NCBI GenBank assembly: GCA_949130495.1
Contig: OX422210.1
Location: forward strand, 496,907,760-496,971,759
Direction of reading: 5' to 3'
Origin: Sambucus nigra
Lineage: Eukaryota > Streptophyta > Magnoliopsida > Dipsacales > Adoxaceae
Length of the DNA: 64,000 nt
Shown: piece after piece, positions 1 to 9,985 of the stretch
How positions within the stretch are numbered: position 1 is the first letter of the stretch
Layout: every line of letters begins with the position of its first letter
Translations under genes and position numbers: made by a program
The notes under the pieces: model-generated
Databases searched by the model: none
The model's input: only the letters and a program-made list of their open reading frames with translations
Told to the model about the DNA's origin: nothing

Positions 1-407
1 CCCAAACTCCAGCATATTTGTAATTAATCCAAACTCGTACAAAACCTTAAATGTATATGTAAATTATAGGGATGTGATTGAAAAACTCAATAGGCTTACA
101 TAAATGCTCCAAGTGAATTACGCATACTAGTGTGTACATGAAGAATATATAAAAGTGTATGAATATGCCCAATCATCTAAAATCCTAAGATTATCATAGT
201 TAAATCCTTAGAACTCATCATATGTCCATACACTTACCAAAATTTCCCATATATAAGATCCCATCTGCATTCCCCTTAGTACGGTGTGAACTCTCACTAT
301 ACTATCTTATAATTTATCCTCCAAATAATCCATGGCTCTATAATGAATAATTTTATCTTATAGTCACAAAGACACGATTGGGTACTCCCCCATCTTCTTA
401 CCATAGC
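1..407. other. Flanking DNA, no gene recognised
   Basis: AT-rich sequence to the left of the first Copia insertion. No long reading frame, no repeat shared with the rest of the window and no RNA gene was recognised. It ends at the target duplication of the Copia element. Confidence 0.5.
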
Positions 408-412
408 ATAAT
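408..412. repeat. Target site duplication ATAAT, left copy
   Basis: ATAAT lies immediately left of the LTR start (TGAGAG...) and an identical ATAAT follows the LTR end (...TTACA) at 19766-19770. Five-base duplications are usual for LTR retrotransposons. The match proves that 413-19765 entered as one unit and that the Gypsy element inside it came later. Confidence 0.9.
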
Positions 413-1599
413 TGAGAGTGTGAGTGGCCCGATATGTGTGTTTTAAACAAAACCAATTTTTCCTCGAAAAAGATCCAACTTTTAAATGTGCACCAAACCA
501 AGTTGTGAAAAACCCAATTCTTACTTTAAACCAATTTTATCTTGATTAATCCTAAACATGCATCTAGTGATTAAAGCAAGTAAAATAAAGTAAAGAATAC
601 TCACAACGACGAATGTACAAGGAAAAAACCCAAAATAGGAAAACAACCTCGGGCGACCCAAGCCAGACAATCACTATGAATAATGGTTTTACAAAGACTA
701 ATTAGCCTTACACTAATACTCGATCCCCACGGGTCTTGATGCTCCTTCTAATCTTCAACCATTCTTCAATAGTGCCCATGCAGAAATTCCATCTTCCACG
801 ATACATGTCCATAACACACGCGTCCACGTATATCTCGGTATCCACTGATATGGCTTTGATACGTCTACGATGTCGAACACGATGTCCGTCTCTTTTTCAC
901 CGCAAAACCCTTTGTGTTCAATGTGTATAACAAACAACTTTGGTGCAACAAGATCACGTAAACATATAAGAATGATAACTCGGATCTTTGTAAACTCTAA
1001 GGATGTGTTTAAGACTTTTAAACCTTAGAAAACATGTGCAAACAAGGTTCTGGTTCGTAAAACTGTTTTCCAAAAAGCACACCTACGAAATTATGATGAA
1101 AACACTATTTAAATAGGATTTAAATGCCACCTCGAAAAACGTTTCGTTCGAACGACTTGAGGAACTCGTTCAAGCGACATCCCATCTCGTTCGAACGATA
1201 TTGGATGTCGTTTGAACGATAGCGCGAAAGTTTGACTTTTTGTTTAAAACGTCTCTTTCAATGAGAGATCCAAAAATGTCAAACTCTTTTACAAGCTTAT
1301 CATCATAAAATGTAGTTTAAACCTTTTAAAACATTTTAAAACATTTTTCTTTATAAAAATTACATCCTTATCTTTTATAAAAATAATTTCGAGCACCATT
1401 AATTATACGCATTCATACCTAAGTGATCTCGGAATGAAAATAACTTTGAAGATGATTAAACTTGCACCAATTAAACTTTGACATGATTTAATTCTTTGAA
1501 GCTTTGCCGCAACGTCTTTAATTTTTTCAATATGTCATAGACCAAGTGGGATTAAGTCAAAACAATACAAGGACTCAATTGGAAATTTATGTCCTTATA
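413..1599 (-). repeat. 3' LTR of the gag-only Copia element
   Basis: Begins TGAGAGTG and ends TTATA, where the sister LTR ends TTACA, so the terminal CA has mutated. It aligns along nearly its whole length with 5546-5778 joined to 18811-19765 (1187 versus 1188 bp). Indels include a 20-bp palindrome cluster that is shorter in the sister copy, and a block of about 50 bp present only in the sister copy near 19660-19720. Confidence 0.88.
1144..1217. repeat. Four palindromic repeats spaced about 20 bp (CGTTCGAACG type)
   Basis: Four near-palindromes of the form TCGTTCGAACGA start near 1144, 1166, 1186 and 1208. The spacers differ in sequence but keep a period of 20-21 bp. The other LTR keeps only two copies (19286-19320). 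Similar clusters occur in the internal region (2300-2400) and in the related LTR at 63721-63825. The function is unknown. Confidence 0.75.
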
Positions 1600-3620
1600 A
1601 ATATTCCCCTTTGAATATTCCTGGACAAAACTAAACCAGTGAAATGCCTAACCGGGCCATCAAGAAATATGACGCCTAAATCCCATCCCATAAACCCAAA
1701 ATCAAAAATAGTGGACACGGACTAGAATATGTAGCACCGACAAGCATGAACTATCTTAATGTGATGTAGACATGAAATCTCTAATCGCTGAAGCATACCT
1801 ACACATGAAATAGACAAACAGATACCAAGTGAAGTATGGAGGAACAAATGATACCAATTTATATTTCTAATAAGAACAAAGCATTTGAAACATGTGAGCA
1901 AATCTACCCCTACATCACATACATCTCTCCCCCTTTTTGTCTCGAATAGACAATCCGGTGAAAACATAAACCAATATGAAATATCTAGCATGAGAATATG
2001 AAACCAATTTGAATCAAGTTCATACCAATTCGAGAATGGAAAAATGCTAGATAACCATGAAACAACCAGCTAAATACGATCAAGTAATGACACATCAGTA
2101 GCTAGTAAACCAAGGAATCACACAAAGAGTATACCAATCAAATCAATTGAGATAAATGGAATCATATGTAAAATACAAATTTGGAACATAAAAGAACCTG
2201 CATATAAACCAGTCAATCGAAAAATGCCTCCTGCAGTCCCAAAAATATACCAATATAACCAGAGGACTGCAAACCAATCAGAAGCCATTTTTTCGTCCCG
2301 TCGTTCGAACGAGCCAAGGACATCGCTCAAACGAGATGAGGATGTCGCTCGAACGAAGTACAAAAATCGTTCGCACGATATGAGATGCCGTTTGAACAAC
2401 TTTGCGCGACCTGCCAAAATTTCCCAGATTCCCAGAAATATGTTATAATATTACACAGTGAAAAAAATTTGGCAAAAAAATTCCAGGAAGGGTCTGATAG
2501 ATGCAAAACAGTGCTAAAACATTAGGCTTTTCGCACAACATGCAAAAACTCATAAAAACTAAAAATGCGAGTTACATGCAAACATAGTACCGATGTGCTC
2601 AAACATGGACATGGAATGAATGGACGTGAATCTAAAAAAAATGAGTCACAATTCTAACACATCGAAACGATCAAGAAGATCTAATTGATAGCGATTAATC
2701 ATCAAACTTTATCATAGACATATGACAATTAAAGAGTGAGATTAATGAACTAAACATACTACATGCACACAGATCCAGAATTTTGACGATTCTACAACCA
2801 ATAACGTCAAATTGCAATGTTTTAACATTAGGACTAGTTGTGCAAACCCGTTTAAATTTTCTCCAACCAAAACTCCCTTAGAAATATATACTTTTTCAAG
2901 TTCTTTTGTGGTTTCTAGCATTCTCAACTTATAGAAAATCTTATTGTCCCTTTTCTTAGCATTTTTCTTTTTCTTTTGGGCTCTTTTAAACAGTGGCTTT
3001 CATGACGAGTTAATTTTGAACTCTCGCAGCCCTTCATCGTGAATCACTCATCATTTTTTCAATTCAAATCCTCACGATAAACGGTTATAACATGCACACT
3101 TCTCCTTAAGTTTACTTATGCATAGATGATAAGATTGAGATAAGATCGCCTCACCAAATTCAAATATGTAAGAGAAGTCAAACATTCATATAAACTCGTG
3201 AATGTGTGCAATGTTTGCATATATACAAAGTCGAATCAAAATGCATATCAACTTCAAAACAACCCCATATAAACAATGGTTAAGATCATTCTAAGCATCG
3301 ATAATAATGACCAAATGTCCTAGCCACATGGATAATGAAACGATGGGGGGGGGGGGTCCAAGCACACCAATATGCCACATCAAACATGTAAACTCAAAAA
3401 AAAAAAAAAATCTTTTTGGCTTTTCAAACATATTTTGACTCAAAGCAAAGCAAAATCTTTTTGGATTTTCAAAAGTTTTCTCAAAAACAAAATCTTTTTG
3501 TATTTTTCAAATAGGACTCAAATAAATGAAAACTTATAATACAAAATGATACACATGTCACTATACTAGCAATGAATATATCATGCAGAAAACTAGTATA
3601 TGACAAACATGGCAACACTA
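1600..3620. other. Non-coding internal region of the gag-only Copia element
   Basis: This is where protease, integrase and RT would lie in a complete Copia element; none is recognisable in any frame. Next to the LTR, AATATTCCCCTTT reads on the minus strand as a purine run that would serve as the polypurine tract. The region holds a palindrome cluster at 2300-2400, a run of 12 G at 3345-3356 and a run of A at 3397-3410. Short frames here show no family resemblance. Confidence 0.7.
2300..2400. repeat. Second cluster of CGTTCGAACG-type palindromes
   Basis: Five degenerate copies of the palindrome seen in the LTR, again about 20 bp apart (near 2300, 2323, 2344, 2367 and 2388), with substitutions such as CGCTCAAACGA and CGTTCGCACGA. 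Their presence in both the LTR and the internal region of one element suggests local amplification of a short module. Confidence 0.65.
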
Positions 3621-5496
3621 TCATCCTTTAGATTTATCATGGGAAGAATCAAGTTCACCCAAACGAGAATCATGAAGTTTAATTCCTAAAGCCTCTAAAT
3701 CCGATTTCCTAACCCAAGTAGGTGTAAAATGATGCATGGGGGTTTGGGTAACATGGGAAACTTTATTCTTAAACTTCCTAGGAGCTTGTCTAAGGTCGTA
3801 ACAATAACGCCTAAGGTGACCTTTTCTACCACAAAATGTACAAGTGTAGCAGTGGTGGGAATGATTACCTTTATGTGGACCTTTTCTAACCATCCTAGTG
3901 TTTCTCACACGTTCAGGGGGAATGGGAACAACTCTCTCATCAAAACCTATACCTCCCCTATCTCCATTAATTTGGACGGTGCCTAGGATCTTATCTGACT
4001 TCTCCGACCTAGCCTCCAAATCAAACTTGACTCTAGACGAGTCTCTCAATCTCTCCACCAACTCACTAATCCTAGACTCGGGCAAACACCTAGACTCCTC
4101 AAACTCTAAAATCTCCTTTTTCAAGGACTCCATCAATCCACGGAGATTATCTCTCTCTTTTCCCACAAACTCTAGTTTCTCCCTAAACTTCTTCTCATGG
4201 TCCCTAAGATCCTCAATTATACTGTCATTATTTTCTATGGCACACTCATTCAACTTAGATTGCAATTTTGAGTTAGCCTTTTTCACCTTCACCATTTCGG
4301 CATACAACTCATTAAACGCATTTTGAAATTCTTTCACATCGACCTCCTCCCCGTCACTCTCTTCACCCTCACTAACATGGGATACACTCAAAACCTCTTC
4401 GGAAGTGTCATACACATGAGAATCATCATCGCTCACTTGACATGCCATAAAACTCAACAAAGTTACGACCAATGGGGGAACTCTCTCCCTCTTCCGGATC
4501 ACGATCACTTAAGGTGGCATTATAGACAATGGGTTGCTTGCCCTCTTTCTTAAGTCTAGTGGGACACTCCTTAACTTTGTGACCGTACCCCTCACACCCA
4601 AAACACTTATCCGACTCATCTCTCTTAGGCTTTTTAAACTTATCCTTAGAGGTGGGATCTACTTTGTTGTTCTTGAATTTTTCAAATTTCTTGGCATCTT
4701 TCGATTTCTTTTGAAACTTAATAAATTTTTTAAATTTCTTTGCTAACAAAGCAACATCCTCAAAATCGGAATCGAAATCCGAAACTTTAATTTCCTCTTT
4801 ATGGGTTTTCAAAATAATACCCTTTTCTTTCTTAGGCACTTGCTTGGAGGTAATCATGTCGATTTCATAGGTTTGTAAGTCACCTATAATTTTTTCTAGT
4901 TTCGTTGACTCTAACCTACCCAAGGAGTTTAAAATGGTCACTTTCGCATCAAACCTACTTGGCAATGACCTAAGGATTTTCTTAATGACATGATTGTCGG
5001 GAACTTTCTCACCTAGGTTAAACGACGAGTTGACAATATTGGACAACCTAGCATAAAACTCATCAAAGGTTTCACTCTCTAACATCCTAATGGTCTCAAA
5101 CTGTGTAGTGAGATTTTGAAGTTTTGACGCCCTAACCGTGCTAGTGCCCTCATGAATGAGTGCCAAAATATCCCAAGCCTCTTTTGATGTTTCACAAGTC
5201 ATAATTCTATTATATTCTTCCTGTGTGACATGTGAAGAAATAACGTGCAGACCCTTAGAATTATATTGTGCAAGTCTTTGTTCAGTTTTGGTTCATGACT
5301 CAACAGGCTTTAAACTAGTGACGTCACCTACCGTAGTGACAGGGGGTGTCCAACCTTTCTCAACTGCAAGCCAAACACACTCATCAATAGATTTTAAAGC
5401 ACATATCATTCTCATCTTCCAATAAGTGTAATTAGTGCCATAAAAAATAGGAGTTCGAGAAAATTCATTATATCCAGAATTCATCTTTGAAAACAC
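3621..5496 (-). pseudogene. gag: Copia gag (capsid/nucleocapsid), one stop and one frameshift
   Basis: Gag packages the element RNA into cytoplasmic particles. The start at 5496 begins MFSKMNSGYNEFSRTPIF and is followed by the usual Copia capsid pattern: F-x-G-x-N-Y-x-x-W-K-x-R-M near residues 19-30, then a helical region with T-S-K-E-A-W near residue 100. A first zinc knuckle (CFGCEGYGHKVKEC) lies near 4575-4620, a charged coiled coil near 4050-4300, and a second knuckle (CTFCGRKGHLRRYC) near 3803-3850. An in-frame TGA at 5293-5295 sits where the family has Trp. A one-base shift falls in the A run at 4449-4452 (the run reads A4; the family frame needs A3). The frame would otherwise run for about 625 codons. 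No pol follows. The same two-knuckle architecture occurs in the other Copia gag of the window. Confidence 0.85.
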
Positions 5497-5530
5497 ACGG
5501 GATCATAAAACAAATAAATAATATTTTTTA

Positions 5531-5542
5531 GCTCCGATACCA
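5531..5542 (-). promoter_or_regulatory. Primer-binding site, initiator-Met tRNA type
   Basis: On the minus strand the sequence beside the 5' LTR reads TGGTATCGGAGC, the usual primer site of Copia elements, complementary to the 3' end of initiator methionine tRNA. It lies 3 bp from the LTR edge at 5546 and fixes both the orientation and the LTR boundary. Confidence 0.9.
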
Positions 5543-5545
5543 ATT

Positions 5546-5778
5546 TGAGAGTGTGAGTGGCTCGATAAGCTACATCCTCAAGATCCAACTTTTAAATGTG
5601 CACCAAACCAAGTTGTAAAAAACCCAATTCTTACTTTAAACCAATTTTATCTTGATTAATCCTAAATATACATCTAGTGATTAAAGCAAGTAAAGTAAAG
5701 TAAAGAATACTCACAATGCCGGATGTACGAGAAAAAAATCCAAAACGGGAAAACAACCTCGGATAGCCCAAGCCAGAC
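5546..5778 (-). repeat. 5' LTR of the gag-only Copia, first part
   Basis: Matches 413 to about 667 of the sister LTR and stops abruptly at AGCCAGAC, where the Gypsy element begins. The rest of this LTR resumes at 18811. The five bases CAGAC at 5774-5778 are repeated at 18806-18810. Confidence 0.9.
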
Positions 5779-6762
5779 TGATGATGCTGAGAATCAGCAC
5801 CACCAAGTGAGGTGTTTCCAAGCTCAATACAAGTATAACAATGGTAGCACAGCTATATAAGGGGACAAGAGAAGGAGGTAAGGATATGAGGAATGAACAC
5901 AAGAATATAGGTGGTTCAGCCAATCTGGCCTACGTCCACTGTGAGTGTGTGTGAGTAATATCACTGAACAAAGGCACTAATGGCCATGGGTACAATTCAC
6001 TCAAGCTCTCTCTCTCTCTACTGTATATTTAGACAGAGTTTCAGCTAGGGTTTTTTCACTGGATCCTTTTGCAAGGTAGGGGATGATCCCTATATATAGT
6101 GTCTAGGGGGTGTAGTGTACCCCCCATGCATGCAGTGAGCATGTGTGTGGTATCCTCACCAATGTGGGAACGCCACCTGTCCTTGTCACATGTAAGCAAT
6201 GATGATGAAATATTCCCCCACATGTGGAGAATAATCTTGTTATAACTGATTTGTGCCCAGGTGTCTTTATCCAAATGTCAACAGGTGCTCGGCAGTCATG
6301 TTGGTGAATGGCCTCGGCCTAGGATAGGTCGAGCTATAAGGTTGGTCGTCCGCTCAATCCGCGAAGTCTCATGAGGAGTCTCGGCCTGATGTCAGCTGAG
6401 GCATATGCTGGGGTCGGCCTACGCCGATGTTGGGCATGCGTGATGATGATTATTAATACCCTGGGCTACCTCGGCCCAAGCCGAGGTAGAATCCATGTTG
6501 ATTATAAATCAGTGGCTCCTTGCTATTTCGGCCCATTCTGGCCGAGGTTGCCATTCCTGGTCCTTGAGGATGCTGTTACTGTCTGACACGTGCGTTATAT
6601 CTTTGGGGAGGTCCATGTAGTAGTGTCGGCCTGGGCCGAGGTAATACTGGCCGAGGGATGATATCGTGGGCCCTTTCCTCTCAATGGGCCAATTGAGGTC
6701 TCGGCCATTATCCGGCCGAGGTAGGTATCCCTGGCTGAGGTTATACTTAGGCATATAAATCA
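5779..6762 (-). repeat. 3' LTR of Tat-1
   Basis: Runs from TGATGATGCTGAG to ...CATATAAATCA (984 bp) and pairs with 17828-18805 (978 bp). A TATA box reads on the minus strand at 6091-6099 (CTATATATAG). The U3 part (about 6100-6762) is packed with the palindromic motif GGCCGAGG/CCTCGGCC. It lacks the primer-site neighbour and is followed by a purine tract on the minus strand, so it is the 3' LTR. Confidence 0.93.
6091..6099 (-). promoter_or_regulatory. TATA box in the Tat-1 3' LTR (same in the 5' LTR at 18138-18146)
   Basis: TATATATAG reads on the minus strand inside both LTRs, with the same context as 62097-62105 in Tat-2. In the 5' LTR it would drive the element RNA, starting about 30 bp further left. 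Confidence 0.7.
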
Positions 6763-6772
6763 CCCCCTGCCC
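6763..6772 (-). promoter_or_regulatory. Polypurine tract of Tat-1
   Basis: On the minus strand GGGCAGGGGG abuts the 3' LTR start TGATTTATATG. This is where plus-strand DNA synthesis is primed, and it confirms the minus orientation. Tat-2 has a comparable AGGGGG tract at 61556-61566. Confidence 0.75.
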
Positions 6773-7363
6773 TTAGTCATTTGCGAGAGCAGGTGGCTAA
6801 GGGATTTTCACCTCCGAGGCCTGTTCACCCCAAGGCCAACACCTGTGTGACACCTGTCCAAAGCTTAGGCATGCCCACTTGTTTTGCATGTGCTGTCAAT
6901 TGTCCCTTGGGCTTCCCAAGGAAATGATGAGCCTTGGGAAGTGTGCCCAAGTATTTAAAGGGCTAAAAAACCTTTTTTCCCTTCTTCTTCTTCTTCATTT
7001 CTCTTTTCGCGCCCTCGCACACAGTTTTCTGCAACCTACTCTCTCCGGAGCTTGCCCTCGTTCCAGCGCTTATTCTGCAGGGGAATACATCGTTTCTTAC
7101 GCGATCTCTTCTATTTTATTCATCAACTCACCCTCAGGTATCCTCCCTCTCCATTTCCTTCATTTTTGGTACTTTTTAATTTGAATTTTCCAGTGAGCAG
7201 TTGAGTTTTCCGGTGAGCATTTGAGTTTTTCGGTGAGCCAGGTTTTCTGCATAGATTCCTTGGTTTGATCTTTGGTCCCCTTAACTTTTCAAGCCAAGTT
7301 TGTTGTAGTTTTTAGGAGTTTTCCTTAAGTTTAGGGTCTGTCCAAGCTTTGGGTCGTCCCCTG
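6773..7363 (+). promoter_or_regulatory. Putative promoter and leader of the Tat-1 antisense gene
   Basis: A TATA-like TATTTAAAG at 6952-6960 is followed by a pyrimidine-rich stretch (TTCTTCTTCTTC at about 6984) and about 400 bp of leader before the conserved ATG at 7364. The leader carries three near repeats of GAGTTTTCCGGTGAGCA around 7191-7240. Tat-2 has a TTTAAAA box in the corresponding place. This is an inference from motif and position only. Confidence 0.4.
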
Positions 7364-9785
7364 ATGCTTAGACCCCTGTACCAACTTCTTGAAGATTCCC
7401 CATCTCTTAGAGAAAAGACCTTAGAGAAAATTAGGCAAATAGAGAGAGCTCAGGAAGAAGCTCGTAGGTCATAGGAGTTCCCTGTCAGACCTCTCTTTCC
7501 TCCCCCTCTCAAGGTGGTATACCCTCGTCCACCTGAGAATTTCTATCAGACAGACGTCTCTGCCAATAACTTGCCGATGTCGGAGTCTGAGTCTTCCACC
7601 TCCGACCCAATGTCTGTGGACTCTTTCCAATAGGCCATGGACTTTACACCTCAGGCTGGTCAGGACCCTGACCAGGCCGAGGTTTCCAGCCGGGCCTCGT
7701 CCCAAAATGGCACAAGTACCTCAAGTTCTTCTTCAGAGGTTGAACTTGTTGAGCCAAGTGTGGCTGTGCCTCCCATTCTAAATGCTATTCCCCTGTCGGC
7801 CGTTACCGAGGCCGAGTTTGCTCAGAGGTTCCCCGGTAACCCATCCACGTCTCCTCCAGCCGACGTTGAGTCTGACGACAATGAGGATGCCGAAAGTGAT
7901 ATTGACACATCTGAGGCGGCAGAGTATGAGAGCACAGTTATTGAGGTGGATTTATTGCACTTCAGGTAACTGTACTCCATCAGCCCCTCTATCCATTTAA
8001 GGAGACCTATGAGGGAGGAGAGGGCCTACCATGGCCATGAGGGAGAAATCTGCTTGTACGATCAGATGTTCAAGTTGGGTTTTCGTCTTCCCTTTCACCC
8101 TGTTATCAGATCCATCCTTTCCTTCATAAACTTGCCCCCCTCACAGCTCTCTCCCAATGCTTGGAGAGTTATTATAGGGGCCATCATCCTGTGGAGGGCG
8201 GTCCACCACTCTGACCTCCCAGTGCAAGTCTTTGCTGGTTGTTACGTCCCCACCTCGGCCAAGAATCATCCAAGCTACTATCACTTTGTGGCTCGGAGGG
8301 CTGAGAAAAAGATGCTCCTGGTCACTCAGACCTCCAATCATAATTGGAAACCCAGGTACTTTTTTGCCTCAGGGCCGTGGGAATTTGGTTCCTCTATTCC
8401 CTCTTCTATTTACGAGCCGAGAGTACCCCTTAAATGGGGAAAAATCACCATGTCTGCAAGGGCCGATCCTGGACTAAGTGTTCAAAATGGCAAAAAGGTG
8501 AAGGCCCTGCAAGACCAGGGGGCCCATGGGATGTTTGTCAAATTCGAGCATCTGCTGAACCCCCAGTATCTCTCGGGGACGAGCTTGGGTGGAAGTCCCT
8601 TAGCTGACTTTGGTAAGGATTTTTCTTTTTATTCTTAGTGTAGACTCTTATCATACATACTTTATTTCTGAGTCTTATCTTCACTTTTACAGAGAGACCC
8701 TCAGGCATTTCAGAAGAGTTGTGGGAGATGGCAGCCCCAAGCTTGGCTAGGCTTGTCAAGAAGACCGGTTTAAATGCTCCTCCACCTGCTCCCTCAACGT
8801 CCAAGTCCAAGAAGAGGGCCCCTGAGGTCCATCCCTCTGAGGATCAGAGGCCGAGCTCTAGGCCAAGGAAGACTCCAGACCCAGCGATTCCCATCACAGC
8901 CGACACCTTAGCTGCCCGTCTGGATCAGCTGAAGCTTACCGAGAGCGTGGTCGGCAATAGCAGGCAGGTCATGGACGCCCTTGCCAACGTGATGACTGAT
9001 GCAGACAAATGCTTTTACAGGGCCATGGACACTCATATGCTGGTTGAGTTCGGCCTCCACAGAGCCGTACAGGTATGGCTCGTCCATTTTGTCAAGTGCT
9101 ACCTCTGAATTTACTGAATTTATCTCTCACCTCTTCATTGTCTGTGGAGAGTGTGACTTCCATGTACCAGTTATGTAACTGGGCCCTGAGGAAGTTGCCT
9201 CTGATCCAGAAGGGGCAGGAGGCTGAGCAGGTGGAGATCACTCTGAAGGCCTAGGTCGAACGTCTGAAGACGGAGTTTAAAAATGCTGAGACCAAGGCCC
9301 AAAATTCAGAAAACAAGGCCCAAGGCCTAGAAAAGGACATCTCTGCACTCGTCTAGAGCCACACCAAGGCCCTGAAGGACATAGATGATGCCCTGCAGAG
9401 GAAGGTTAATGCTGCCGTGAAGGCCTCTATTGCAGATGCCTCGGAGAAAATAATTGCTGATTACAAGGTCTCCGACGAGTTTGTAGGTTTTGGTCTTGAA
9501 TACCTTAAAAGGGGTATCAAGGACACTACCAAATGGGCCGAGGTCAGGGAGGCCGAGGTTGGTACCATAAAGGCCTCAGACTTTATGGGCCTCGGCCTTG
9601 CCGACGCCCAGTTTGCCCAGGCCTTGCAAGAGATAGAGGATGAAGCTGCTGCCCCTGATCAAACTGTTACTCTGGAAGGGACTGACCTCGGAGGGACTGA
9701 CCCTGCAAATGAAGTGGCTGAGGTGACCAATACCGAGCAGGCCAACCCAGACGAGACATCGAATGTTCCTCCTTCAGATGTTTGA
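7364..9785 (+). pseudogene. Antisense spliced gene of Tat-1 ('putative gypsy-type transposon' family)
   Basis: Opposite in strand to gag-pol. One frame runs from ATG 7364 to TGA 9783-9785 if two short introns are removed: 8613-8692 (GTAAGG...ACAG) and 9073-9149 (GTATGG...GGAG, the weaker of the two). The product has an acidic Ser-rich N-terminal part, a central domain (about 8009-8600) with motifs FKLGFRLPF, W-x-V-I-I-G-A-I-I-L-W and NHNWKPRYFF, a basic linker, then a C-terminal coiled coil rich in Ala, Lys and Glu. The central motifs resemble the family named 'putative gypsy type transposon' (Transposase_28), known as an antisense gene in Tat elements. The Tat-2 gene (60836 to 55213) shares start, frame and both intron positions. 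Stops: TAG near 7466, 7630, 9252 and 9352, and TAA near 7970. The biochemical function is unknown. Confidence 0.8.
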
Positions 9786-9985
9786 CTTTGCCTTGTATTT
9801 TGCATTAATTTGTTTTAACTTGTAATCTTCTGTAATTGTTATGTACCTCTGTTTCTTCTGAGACATTTAAATGTTGTAATTTCTTCTATTGAATGCCAAG
9901 GTCTTCCTTTATCTTGATCTGTGAATGTATTTGAATGCTGTTCACTCTCTGAAGTCATTACTTAATATGATGCCATGACCATTAT

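Noticed and set aside
736..937. Small genes on both strands (also 18878-19079)
   Set aside because: Present in both LTRs of the gag-only Copia element with the same open frames; ordinary LTR sequence.
6371..6763. Small genes in the Tat-1 LTR on both strands (also 18418-18816)
   Set aside because: Chance frames in GC-richer U3 sequence, duplicated because the LTR is duplicated.
7970..8008. An intron between the two halves of the Tat-1 antisense gene at 7970-8008
   Set aside because: The Tat-2 copy reads straight through this point in frame, with Tyr facing the Tat-1 TAA, so the break is a stop codon rather than an intron.
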